Positions 28,477 to 35,689 of a stretch of 61,984 bases of DNA are shown here, piece by piece. The DNA is from Muribaculaceae bacterium. GTDB taxonomy: Bacteria > Bacteroidota > Bacteroidia > Bacteroidales > Muribaculaceae. The notes under the pieces are model-generated. The model made no database searches. It was given only the letters and a program-made list of their open reading frames with translations, and was not told the origin of the DNA. Numbering within the stretch: position 1 is the first letter of the stretch; each line of letters opens with the position of its first letter. A program made the translations under genes and the position numbers. Location: assembly GCA_022509105.1 (NCBI GenBank), contig JAFLTV010000003.1:12447-74430 (forward strand), given 5' to 3'.

Positions 28477-28827
28477 TTACTGAGCCGGAGTTTCTGCAGG
28501 AGCAGCAGGTGCCGGAGCTGACTCAGCTGCCGGAGCATTGGTCGGAGCGCTAAACGGAGCTGTTGTTTCAGCCGGAGTCGGATTAATTGATGATTTGGTT
28601 ATCGGCTTTGTGATAGTGAATGATGTCAATATGCTTATCACGCAAATAAACACTGCCAGACTCCATGTGGCTTTTTCAATAAAATCTGTGGTCTTTCGAT
28701 AGCCCAGATATTGGTTTCCCTGTGAATAGTCGGATGCGAGGCCTCCGCCTTTTGATTTCTGAATCAATACAGCGCCTATCAATAAGACGCATGCCAATAC
28801 AATCAGAATGCTAAGAAAAATATACAT
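28477..28827 (-). CDS. secG: Preprotein translocase subunit SecG
   Basis: SecG is a small inner-membrane subunit of the SecYEG channel. With the start at 28827 the protein is 116 aa with two membrane helices (residues ~2-22 and ~46-68). They are joined by the diagnostic loop IQKSKGGGLASDY, followed by Phe/Tyr-rich residues. The C-terminus is a Pro/Ala-rich tail (APAPAAPAETPAQ). A TTG 11 codons upstream overlaps the previous gene by 4 nt, but the ATG is preferred as it places the first helix at the N-terminus. It is the last gene of the acyltransferase/sigma-54/LptE run. Confidence 0.95.
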   Translation of the reverse strand: MYIFLSILIVLACVLLIGAVLIQKSKGGGLASDYSQGNQYLGYRKTTDFIEKATWSLAVFICVISILTSFTITKPITKSSINPTPAETTAPFSAPTNAPAAESAPAPAAPAETPAQ

Positions 28828-28856
28828 CTTTATCTTTTCTTTTGCGGGCTGACACG

Positions 28857-29426
28857 TCAACCCTTTGGTTTGGTTTTATAAGTTTCTATCGCTATAAGTT
28901 TCTTGATAAAGCGAATTTGGTCTGCAAAGTAAATGTTTTTCTCCGGATTATTCAAATTTTGGAGCTCAATAATTGCCAAAGCCTCTGAATATCTCCTGTT
29001 TTTTATCAATTCTGACAGACTCGGCTGATTTTTTTCTTCTTTTTTCTCTTCCTCTCTAACCGGCAATTTTTCACTTTCCCTCTCTGTATAAACCGGCTGA
29101 TTCTCTTCCTCATGACTCTCTTCCTCCACAAGATCCTTCATATAGCCTAAAGGTTTATGATCATGCCCGAATTTGGAAAGAAATGAATCGATCGGATCAA
29201 AGGCGCCCTTCTCCTCCTTCTTCTTGTCTTCATCATCCTTTTCAGGAGGCACGAGCCTTTCTGCCACTTCACGGTCGCCTATATTGGCAAGGATTCTGGC
29301 TCGCAACAACCGGCGGGAATCGGAGCCCCGCTTACTGTTGTTATAATCTTCAAGCAGAGCCACTACATAATATGGATATTTTGCCGTTAAATCTTCCAAT
29401 TCTTTCTTGTTTTTACCAGTTACCAA
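28857..29426 (-). CDS. Unrecognised cytoplasmic protein between lptE and secG
   Basis: This is a 189-aa protein with no signal peptide or membrane helix. The N-terminal ~55 residues look helical (YPYYVVALLEDYNNSKRG, LRARILANIGDREVAERL) and the C-terminal ~55 look TPR-like (IKNRRYSEALAIIELQNLNNPEKNIYFADQIRFIKKL). In between is a highly charged Lys/Glu linker. Proteins of this type commonly sit between LptE and SecG genes in Bacteroidales, so it is probably a real conserved gene, perhaps a scaffold. It overlaps the lptE end by 14 nt and precedes secG by 29 nt. Confidence 0.75.
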   Translation of the reverse strand: MVTGKNKKELEDLTAKYPYYVVALLEDYNNSKRGSDSRRLLRARILANIGDREVAERLVPPEKDDEDKKKEEKGAFDPIDSFLSKFGHDHKPLGYMKDLVEEESHEEENQPVYTERESEKLPVREEEKKEEKNQPSLSELIKNRRYSEALAIIELQNLNNPEKNIYFADQIRFIKKLIAIETYKTKPKG

Positions 29427-29958
29427 GCGTTGCGTTAAAAATCAGGTTGACAAGCTCCTCACATATTTCATTACACAAATCATCCTGCACATCGGTCAAC
29501 ATGAGACTGCTTGAAAATTGACGATAAGCGGAAAACGATTGGTCGATATCGTTTTCAGAGTTCTTGTTATCAGTGTATTTCACCCTTACCGTAATAGTAA
29601 GGCGTGTTTCGGTTGCGTAGGCGTCCTCACCCACGGATTGAGGAGAAAGGCTGTAACCCGTGATCTCTCCTGTCATTTCCAGGTCGGCATTACCATCGAT
29701 TTCCTGCAACCGGGTCTGTCGCGTCACCGTGTCAAGCAGTTTATTCTCGAAGGTCTGTTGCAAGGGGGGATAAACCAAAGCGGCACGAATAGGAAACTCC
29801 GTGATATCTATGGTTTTATAAATATCATAGTTCAAAGCCGAACCATTGAATTTATAAGAGGGGATACACCCTTGAAGCATCACCATCAAGGGAAGCATAG
29901 CCAGCCATTTCAATTTCGACTTTATTATATTTCTAATGCTCTCTTTTAGCTTTATCAT
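29413..29958 (-). CDS. lptE: LptE-family LPS-assembly lipoprotein
   Basis: LptE plugs the LptD barrel and helps insert lipopolysaccharide into the outer leaflet. The protein is 181 aa with a lipobox LQGC after a signal peptide. Its fold-typical features are the segment TIDITEFPIRAALVYPPLQQTF near residue 50-70 and the alternating strands GEITGYSLSPQ and RLTITVRVKY. The Bacteroidota LptE family is divergent from E. coli LptE, but this context (sigma-54 activator upstream, SecG downstream) is diagnostic. It starts 2 nt after the sigma-54 activator gene. Confidence 0.85.
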   Translation of the reverse strand: MIKLKESIRNIIKSKLKWLAMLPLMVMLQGCIPSYKFNGSALNYDIYKTIDITEFPIRAALVYPPLQQTFENKLLDTVTRQTRLQEIDGNADLEMTGEITGYSLSPQSVGEDAYATETRLTITVRVKYTDNKNSENDIDQSFSAYRQFSSSLMLTDVQDDLCNEICEELVNLIFNATLGNW

Positions 29959-29960
29959 AT

Positions 29961-31169
29961 TTAAATTTTTGACTCAGTCGGCTCTCCGGTGAGGTCTAAT
30001 CCCAATTCATGGATTTTCCTATAAAGGGTCCTTTGGGATATGTTCAGCTGCTCGGCCGTGAGTTTCTTATTTCCTTTGTTTCTTTTCAAAGCGGCAGCCA
30101 CAGCTTCTTTCTCCGCTTGTTCTAATGTCGTAGGAACTTCCGTGGCAACAGCCGTCTCCACTACGGCCTGATCCTCGGCAGGCTGATATTTAATCAGAGT
30201 CTGAATCGGCTCTCTTTCGTTAATATCGCCTTCCTTCTTCCCCTTCAATTCTTCTATCTCTTTTTCAAGGTCTGTCAGTTCGTTGCGCATTCGGTAGATC
30301 AACTGCCAAAGCATTTCTCTCTCCGTTTCGTAACTCATATCCTTCCCGGGGGCCACCAAGGAAGCGTTTCTGGAATAATCCATCGGAAGCAATTGCAAAA
30401 GCTCTTCGCGTGTTATTTCATTTCCCACATGGAAAAGAGCCAATTGTTCCACAATGTTCTTCAACTGTCTCACATTTCCCGGCCAGCGATATAGAAGCAT
30501 GGCTCTCTGAGCTCCTTCCGAGAACATGATTCCGGGCATTACATATTTTTCCGAAAAGTCGGCGGCAAATTTTCTTGCCAGCAATATGACATCATCCCCT
30601 CTATCATGGAGTGAAGGCACATCTATCACCACTGTTGAAAGCCTATAGTATAAATCCTCTCTGAATTTTCCTTTTTCCACTGCCTTCAATAAGTTGACGT
30701 TTGTGGCGGCTACTATTCGTATATCCGTCTTTTGCACTTCCGAAGAACCTACCTTCAGAAATTCCCCGGTTTCTAAGACTCTCAGAAGCCTGGCTTGAGT
30801 GGTCAATGGCAATTCTGCGACTTCATCGAGAAAAATCGTGCCGCCATCGGCTTCTTCGAAATATCCTTTTCGGGTGCTGATAGCGCCTGTAAAGGCACCC
30901 TTTTCATGGCCGAAAAGCTCGCTGTCTATAGTGCCTTCCGGGATTGCTCCACAGTTTACGGCAATATATTTCTTATGTTTCCTTGCTCCGTAGGCATGGA
31001 TAATTTTAGGAAAAAACTCCTTGCCGCTGCCGCTCTCGCCCGTGACAAGCACGGAAAGGTCTATGGGAGCTACTTTTACAGCCCTTCCGATCGCCTCTAT
31101 AAGCGCCGGAGAATTCCCTATTATTGTAAAACGTTGTTTTACTCTTGATATTTCCTCTGATTCAGTCAT
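29961..31169 (-). CDS. Sigma-54-dependent transcriptional activator (AAA+ and Fis-type HTH)
   Basis: The 402-aa protein begins directly with the AAA+ domain and has no N-terminal receiver or sensor domain. Walker A is GESGSGKE (residues 44-51). The sigma-54 contact loop GAFTGA is intact at 91-96, followed by [13 protein letters not shown] (Walker B). The C-terminus is a Fis-type helix-turn-helix ([19 protein letters not shown]). With no input domain, its activity must be controlled by level or by a partner protein. Its start overlaps the acyltransferase stop by 4 nt (ATGA). Its conserved position next to LptE and SecG suggests envelope-related targets. Confidence 0.93.
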   Translation of the reverse strand: MTESEEISRVKQRFTIIGNSPALIEAIGRAVKVAPIDLSVLVTGESGSGKEFFPKIIHAYGARKHKKYIAVNCGAIPEGTIDSELFGHEKGAFTGAISTRKGYFEEADGGTIFLDEVAELPLTTQARLLRVLETGEFLKVGSSEVQKTDIRIVAATNVNLLKAVEKGKFREDLYYRLSTVVIDVPSLHDRGDDVILLARKFAADFSEKYVMPGIMFSEGAQRAMLLYRWPGNVRQLKNIVEQLALFHVGNEITREELLQLLPMDYSRNASLVAPGKDMSYETEREMLWQLIYRMRNELTDLEKEIEELKGKKEGDINEREPIQTLIKYQPAEDQAVVETAVATEVPTTLEQAEKEAVAAALKRNKGNKKLTAEQLNISQRTLYRKIHELGLDLTGEPTESKI

Positions 31170-32035
31170 TTCATCTCTTTGAGTTGATAGGTCTTCTCTC
31201 TTAAGAAAGCGCCTAATTGTTCAAGTGTTTCATATTTGTTTTGTTCCTCCACAGAAATCGGATCCCCTATGGATACGTGTACCTCTTTCCCATAGGAAGA
31301 GAAAAGCTCCCGAGGCAATCTCATGGTGCGCAGACGCCAGTCGATGCGGCCCAGGATATTGCAGAACGTTGAATTCTTACAATGAAAATATATTGGAATA
31401 ACCGGCACTTGCAGCTGCTTTATCAATCTAATTATCACCTGTTGCCACGGACGGTCTGATATCCTCAGGCGCCAGTCGACGTTGGAAATGGCACCAGCCG
31501 GGAAGAATCCTAATGGATGACCCTCTTTCACATGGCGCAAAGCCTCCCTCATTCCCTGCATCGTGATTTTGCGCTTCTCGGGATCGTCGCTCTTTTGAGG
31601 ATCTACGGCTATGAAGCCCGGACGCATGGCTTGCAACTGATTCAGGATTAAATTCACCATCACCTTATAATCGGGTCTCACGCTACCTACGAGGTGTAGC
31701 AATATGATGCCATCGTAGCTGCCGATAGGATGATTGCTCACAGTGATGAACGGGCCCTCTTTAAATCTTTGAAGGATATCATAATTGTCAACTCGCAATT
31801 TCCATTTATACTCCTCCTTCACAAGCCGGGTGGCAAACTCAACTCCCAATGTGGGACAATATTTGCCGTGAACATAATTCACCTTGTCAATGGCAAGCAA
31901 TTTAAAAGCCCAGTTGACAAGTTTGGGATGCTTTTCAAGACCCGGGGCGACCTTTATAACATCCTCAAAAGTTATCACTTCCCTGCGAGGATTGAAAGGC
32001 TCGGTGTTTTTCTCTTTTTTGTTATCGGGCTCCAC
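31166..32035 (-). CDS. PlsC/hemolysin-type lysophospholipid acyltransferase
   Basis: This is a predicted acyl-CoA or acyl-ACP dependent acyltransferase acting on membrane lipids. The catalytic motif is NHPIGSYDG, the His-x5-Asp form seen in OlsF/hemolysin-like PlsC domains, with a second motif GFFPAGAISN. With the GTG start at 32035 the protein has 289 aa. A longer frame runs to 32155, but it would contain the -7 element TAATTTTG (32067-32060), so the GTG is preferred. This is inference and the start is uncertain. It is the first gene of the run leading to secG. Confidence 0.85.
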   Translation of the reverse strand: MEPDNKKEKNTEPFNPRREVITFEDVIKVAPGLEKHPKLVNWAFKLLAIDKVNYVHGKYCPTLGVEFATRLVKEEYKWKLRVDNYDILQRFKEGPFITVSNHPIGSYDGIILLHLVGSVRPDYKVMVNLILNQLQAMRPGFIAVDPQKSDDPEKRKITMQGMREALRHVKEGHPLGFFPAGAISNVDWRLRISDRPWQQVIIRLIKQLQVPVIPIYFHCKNSTFCNILGRIDWRLRTMRLPRELFSSYGKEVHVSIGDPISVEEQNKYETLEQLGAFLREKTYQLKEMK

Positions 32036-32059
32036 TTTTATTCTTTTACAAACCTTCCA

Positions 32060-32067
32060 CAAAATTA
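32060..32067 (-). promoter_or_regulatory. -7 element for the acyltransferase-to-secG operon
   Basis: TAATTTTG on the minus strand lies 25 nt before a GTG that begins the conserved part of the acyltransferase. No TTTG is found at the proper distance upstream, so the promoter is only half supported. Confidence 0.45.
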
Positions 32068-32192
32068 CTAAATTAATTCCTCTTTCACCACTTTCATAAC
32101 TTTTTTGTAACTTCAACGTTATTATATTAGTGATAATTGGCTGCATGCTTTGCATCGGCCTTATTAAAAGTTAAAAAATAAAAAACAAAATT

Positions 32193-32777
32193 ATGGATAA
32201 ACTAAGTTACGCATGGGGCATGGCCATGGGCCATCAACTTAAAGGAATGGGCGTTGAACACCTTAATAAGGAAGACTTCGATGAAGCAGTTCATGCCGCT
32301 TTTGAAGGTAAAGAGACTAAATTGACTGCCGAAGAGGCTCAGCAAGTCTTAAATGAATACCTCCAGAAACTAAATGAGAAAAACGAAGCTATAGCTCGCG
32401 AAGCAGGCGACAAGTTCCTCGAAGCAAACAGAAAGAATCCCGGAGTTCATGTAACAGAATCCGGACTTCAGTATGTTGTAGAAAAAGAGGGCACCGGCAA
32501 ACAGCCGACCGCTACAAGCGAAGTGACTGTTCACTACACCGGCAAACTTCTTGACGGCACTGTTTTCGACAGTTCTATCAATCGTGGCGAACCGGCAACT
32601 TTCCCGCTCAACCGTGTGATACCGGGTTGGACTGAAGGTCTCCAACTGATGAAAGAAGGTGGAAAATACACATTCTTCATTCCTTCAGACCTCGCTTATG
32701 GCCCCGCAGGGATACCCAATGTTATTCCTCCTCACAGCACTCTGATTTTCGATGTGGAATTAATTTCAGTCAAATAA
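32193..32777 (+). CDS. FKBP-type peptidyl-prolyl isomerase, cytoplasmic
   Basis: This 194-aa protein has no signal peptide. Residues ~1-75 are the helical FKBP N-terminal (Mip/FkpA-like) dimerisation domain. Residues ~95-193 are the catalytic FKBP domain with its active-site set intact: VHYTG, FDSS, VIPGW, and SDLAYG, ending in [10 protein letters not shown]. It catalyses cis-trans isomerisation of X-Pro bonds and assists folding. It heads a series of three related genes on the plus strand, with the next starting 6 nt later. Confidence 0.94.
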   Translation: MDKLSYAWGMAMGHQLKGMGVEHLNKEDFDEAVHAAFEGKETKLTAEEAQQVLNEYLQKLNEKNEAIAREAGDKFLEANRKNPGVHVTESGLQYVVEKEGTGKQPTATSEVTVHYTGKLLDGTVFDSSINRGEPATFPLNRVIPGWTEGLQLMKEGGKYTFFIPSDLAYGPAGIPNVIPPHSTLIFDVELISVK

Positions 32778-32783
32778 TTTATA

Positions 32784-33347
32784 ATGAAAAAAACAAATTT
32801 ATTTTTGGCCGCCTCAGCCTTGGCTGTATCAACAATGATGATTTCAGCATGCGGCAACAAAAAGGCGGAAGAAAACAATCAAGACCCCAATCAGGAAACT
32901 GCACAAATCGTTGAAAATGTTGAAGTGGCTCCCGTGCCCGGAATCAACGGCACAAAATACAATGCCGACTTCTTCAACAACGAAGCCAACAAAAGCGAAA
33001 CTGCCACAGATTCAACCTACGCTCAGACAGCTACCGGGCTGAAATATGTGGTGGTGAAAGAAGGAACCGGAAAAAGTCCCTCCGCAACAGACCAAGTGAC
33101 TGTGCATTACGTCGGGAATCTCACTAACGGCACAATCTTCGATAGCTCTATCGATCGTGGCGAACCGACCACATTCCCCCTCAACCGTGTGATTCCGGGA
33201 TGGACCGAAGGTCTTCAATTAATGAAGGAAGGCGGCGAAGTGGTATTCTATATCCCGTCCGATCTTGCCTACGGCCCCCAAGGCGTCCCAGGCATTCCTC
33301 CTTCTTCTCCATTGCTTTTCTGGGTGCAACTTATTCAAGTTAACTGA
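32784..33347 (+). CDS. FKBP-type peptidyl-prolyl isomerase lipoprotein
   Basis: The 187-aa protein is a lipoprotein (lipobox ISAC, Cys ~23) acting in the periplasm. A short acidic, Asn/Gln-rich linker leads to an FKBP domain nearly identical in its core to the preceding gene's ([22 protein letters not shown] and SDLAYGPQG), so the two likely arose by duplication. Active-site residues are intact. Unlike its neighbour it lacks the helical N-terminal domain. It is followed within 10 nt by a 57-codon lipoprotein gene. Confidence 0.94.
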   Translation: MKKTNLFLAASALAVSTMMISACGNKKAEENNQDPNQETAQIVENVEVAPVPGINGTKYNADFFNNEANKSETATDSTYAQTATGLKYVVVKEGTGKSPSATDQVTVHYVGNLTNGTIFDSSIDRGEPTTFPLNRVIPGWTEGLQLMKEGGEVVFYIPSDLAYGPQGVPGIPPSSPLLFWVQLIQVN

Positions 33348-33354
33348 TATATAC

Positions 33355-33528
33355 ATGGGGATTTCACAAAGATTCCTTAACTTTGCAGCGTCAATGACAA
33401 TTGTCGCTGCTTTGCTATTGTTAAGCTCCTGCAAAGGCAAGACCGTTGACAATATGGTGCCTCTTGGCGACACTATCGAAGTCGTCATCTCGCAACCAAT
33501 TGAACCCGATACTTTAAACACAAACTAA
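33355..33528 (+). CDS. Small predicted lipoprotein
   Basis: This 57-aa gene has its ATG at 33355, 7 nt after the FKBP lipoprotein stop. A hydrophobic helix (MTIVAALLLL) is followed by a lipobox LSSC (Cys26), leaving a mature part of only about 32 residues (GKTVDNMVPLGDTIEVVIS). It lies in tight spacing between two FKBP-family genes, with 10 nt to the next ATG, so it is likely translated from the same mRNA. No function is recognised. Confidence 0.6.
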   Translation: MGISQRFLNFAASMTIVAALLLLSSCKGKTVDNMVPLGDTIEVVISQPIEPDTLNTN

Positions 33529-33538
33529 ATTGATAACA

Positions 33539-34456
33539 ATGAAACTTGTTAAACTTTTACCCCTGGCAGCAATCGCATGCCTTATGGTTTCTTGTGAAAA
33601 CGGAGGAAGCTCTCTTTCAGATTCTTCCACACAAACCGACTCTTTGATGTATTATCTCGGCCAGATGAATGCTTCTGAATATCTTCAGCAAGCCAAACGA
33701 GATACAACTCTTAACGAAGCAAGTGCCAAGCAAGCTTATCTTGAAGGCGTTCGTGCAGGTCTTAACGCTCTCAGAGAAGGCGACGATAATTACAACCGTG
33801 GCGTTATGATGGGTATGCAGATGGCAAGCAATATGCTGAGCTTTAGCGACCAGATGGATGTAACCATAAATAAAAGCGTCTATACAGGAAGTCTCACTTC
33901 TGCCCTTAACGCCGACACTATTCCTAACATGAGCATCGTTCAGGCTGAGTTCCGTCGCCTGATGACTTCTATCGAAACTGCTAAAAAGGAAAAGGATGAC
34001 GCCGCTTCACGCGAAACTCTTGCTCAGGCTGCCGCTAAAGACAACTTGCCCAAGCTTGATGACGACCTTTATGGCAAAGTGACTTCTAAAACTGATGGTC
34101 AGAAACTCGACATGGACAACGAAGTGACTTGCGAAGTGAAGATCACAAAACAAAACGGCGAAGCTGTCAGCATGCCAATTCAGGATAAAGGTAAAATAGG
34201 AAACGCACGTTCATTCCCCGCTATAGTTTCTATCGCAATGACTAATCTCAAGAGCGGCGAAACCGGTGAATTCCTTACAACAGCTCACGCTTTGACCAAC
34301 GGCAGGGCTAAACAATTGGGCCTTGAACCGAACGATGTCTTGAAAATGACTATTAAAGCAACTTTCGTTCCTTCAGAAGAAAAAAAGGAGGGTGAAAATG
34401 CAAAACCGGAAGCTGCTAATGAAAAACCTGCAGCTGACAAAGCTAAGAAGAAATAA
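33539..34456 (+). CDS. FKBP-like lipoprotein lacking the isomerase active site
   Basis: The 305-aa lipoprotein (lipobox MVSC) starts at the ATG at 33539. A TTG three codons upstream is less likely. Residues ~30-140 match the helical FKBP N-terminal domain (DSLMYYLGQMNASEYL, YLEGVRAGLNAL). Residues ~180-280 align with an FKBP domain by length and strand pattern (EVTCEVKITKQNGEAVSM ... LKMTIKATFVPS). The HYTG, FDSS, VIPGW and AYG active-site motifs are all replaced, so it should not be a catalyst. A chaperone or binding role is possible. The tail is Lys/Ala/Glu-rich. Confidence 0.8.
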   Translation: MKLVKLLPLAAIACLMVSCENGGSSLSDSSTQTDSLMYYLGQMNASEYLQQAKRDTTLNEASAKQAYLEGVRAGLNALREGDDNYNRGVMMGMQMASNMLSFSDQMDVTINKSVYTGSLTSALNADTIPNMSIVQAEFRRLMTSIETAKKEKDDAASRETLAQAAAKDNLPKLDDDLYGKVTSKTDGQKLDMDNEVTCEVKITKQNGEAVSMPIQDKGKIGNARSFPAIVSIAMTNLKSGETGEFLTTAHALTNGRAKQLGLEPNDVLKMTIKATFVPSEEKKEGENAKPEAANEKPAADKAKKK

Positions 34457-34459
34457 TAA

Positions 34460-34819
34460 TTATTCTTCAAGAATAAAGGGAATATCCACTTTCGACGGCG
34501 CCTCTATCGGGGTGCCGTCTTTTTCTGCCGGCTCCCATGCGGGCATCCCTGTGACAACCCTTAAAGCTTCCTTCTCCAAGTCGGGATCCACGAATTTCAC
34601 TATTTTAGCATCTTTTATACTACCGTCGGGCGCTACAATAAAACCGACACTTACGATTCCTTCCACTCCGTTATCCCGGGCAACCTGAGGATAGTGTGTG
34701 TTTTTAGATATATATTGCTTCAAGGCGTCTGCTCCCCCCGGAAATGTGGGCTCTTCGGCTGCTATCGCCATGCCTATGCCTGAAAACAGCATTATCAGTG
34801 TGTAGATTATCTTTTTCAT
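34460..34819 (-). CDS. Exported stand-alone TonB C-terminal-domain protein
   Basis: The 119-aa protein consists of a cleavable-looking signal peptide (ending GMAIAAEE) and a TonB C-terminal domain: FPGGADALKQYISKNTHYPQVARDNGVEGIVSVGF and a late PAWEPAEKDGTP. The Pro-rich spanning region and the inner-membrane anchor helix of real TonB are both missing. It therefore probably floats in the periplasm or stays attached by an uncleaved signal. Similar small proteins are frequent in Bacteroidota. It is convergent with the FKBP-like gene, with a gap of 3 nt. Confidence 0.85.
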   Translation of the reverse strand: MKKIIYTLIMLFSGIGMAIAAEEPTFPGGADALKQYISKNTHYPQVARDNGVEGIVSVGFIVAPDGSIKDAKIVKFVDPDLEKEALRVVTGMPAWEPAEKDGTPIEAPSKVDIPFILEE

Positions 34820-34888
34820 AACTGTTTGTTTTTTATCATTTTTTATATGACTACATTTATCTCCAAAGGATTAATCATTATCTTTTAT

Positions 34889-34920
34889 TTTGTATACCTC
34901 ACTCCGGTTTGCTAAATTTG
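34889..34920 (+). promoter_or_regulatory. Bacteroidota promoter immediately before a start codon
   Basis: TTTG (34889-34892), 20 nt, then TAAATTTG (34913-34920): an exact consensus promoter. The only sensible start codon, the ATG at 34926, lies 5 nt after the -7 element, so the transcript is expected to be leaderless or nearly so. Confidence 0.75.
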
Positions 34921-34925
34921 CAATT

Positions 34926-35678
34926 ATGATTAGCCGAATTCATTCCATATTGATATTTTCATTAGTTCTGATTTCCATCTGCTCATGCGGAAAGAAAGAT
35001 TCGGAGTCTGAAGAGGATACAGCGCTCACGACAATTTCTGTTGAAGACGAATCTGCCGTTAAAAAAGCTCAGAACCAAAATCTTCAACCCATAAACGGCG
35101 TCAGAGGTATTAAAGTCAGAAATATCGGGCCTTTGGCTGAAGTCTTTAACGATTCCAACTACATTCAGCTGGAAACAGCTATGGATTTAGGCATAGAGCC
35201 TATCACAGATATCACATCAGCTTATTTTATGAAGCGGCCTATTGTCAAAATATCGAGCAATGAATATTATCAGGTAGACAGCCTTACTCATTCGTTGGCA
35301 TATCTTGTTCCCGAGGCTGCCGATCTTCTCACTGAAATAGGCAAAAATTTTATAGATTCTCTTTCCAATCGAGGAGGAGATTCCTATCGTGTTAAGGTGA
35401 CAAGCCTGCTGCGCACTCCGAAGACTGTGGAAAAACTCGTTCGCGTAAATGTGAACGCCACGGATTCTTCCACACATCAGTATGGCACAACTTTCGATCT
35501 TTCATACACCAATTTCTATTGCCTCAACCCAAACCGGCAAATTAACGAAGGCGACCTCAAAAACCTTCTTGCCGAAGTGCTCCTCGATCTTAAAAAACAA
35601 GGAAAATGTTACGTTAAATTCGAGAAAAAAACAGCCTGTTTTCATATAACTGCAAGGAAACCGCAAGAAAACCCTTAA
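34926..35678 (+). CDS. DUF5715-like lipoprotein with M15 peptidase-type motifs
   Basis: The 250-aa lipoprotein (lipobox ICSC, Cys21) starts at 34926. Upstream frame would be inside the promoter. The C-terminal half carries the signature of D,D-carboxypeptidases of family M15/VanY. An Arg occurs in TSLLRTP (163), a His-x6-Asp pair in STHQYGTTFDLSY (His184, Asp191), and a distal His240 in CFHITAR. The family is annotated in databases as DUF5715, a memory-based assignment. Peptidoglycan trimming is likely but unproven. An AsmA-like gene begins 11 nt downstream. Confidence 0.75.
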   Translation: MISRIHSILIFSLVLISICSCGKKDSESEEDTALTTISVEDESAVKKAQNQNLQPINGVRGIKVRNIGPLAEVFNDSNYIQLETAMDLGIEPITDITSAYFMKRPIVKISSNEYYQVDSLTHSLAYLVPEAADLLTEIGKNFIDSLSNRGGDSYRVKVTSLLRTPKTVEKLVRVNVNATDSSTHQYGTTFDLSYTNFYCLNPNRQINEGDLKNLLAEVLLDLKKQGKCYVKFEKKTACFHITARKPQENP

Positions 35679-35689
35679 GCTAAGGTTTA

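Noticed and set aside
32105..32193. Consensus promoter for the FKBP gene
   Set aside because: TTTG sequences occur upstream but no TAnnTTTG lies at the correct spacing, so no promoter is called.
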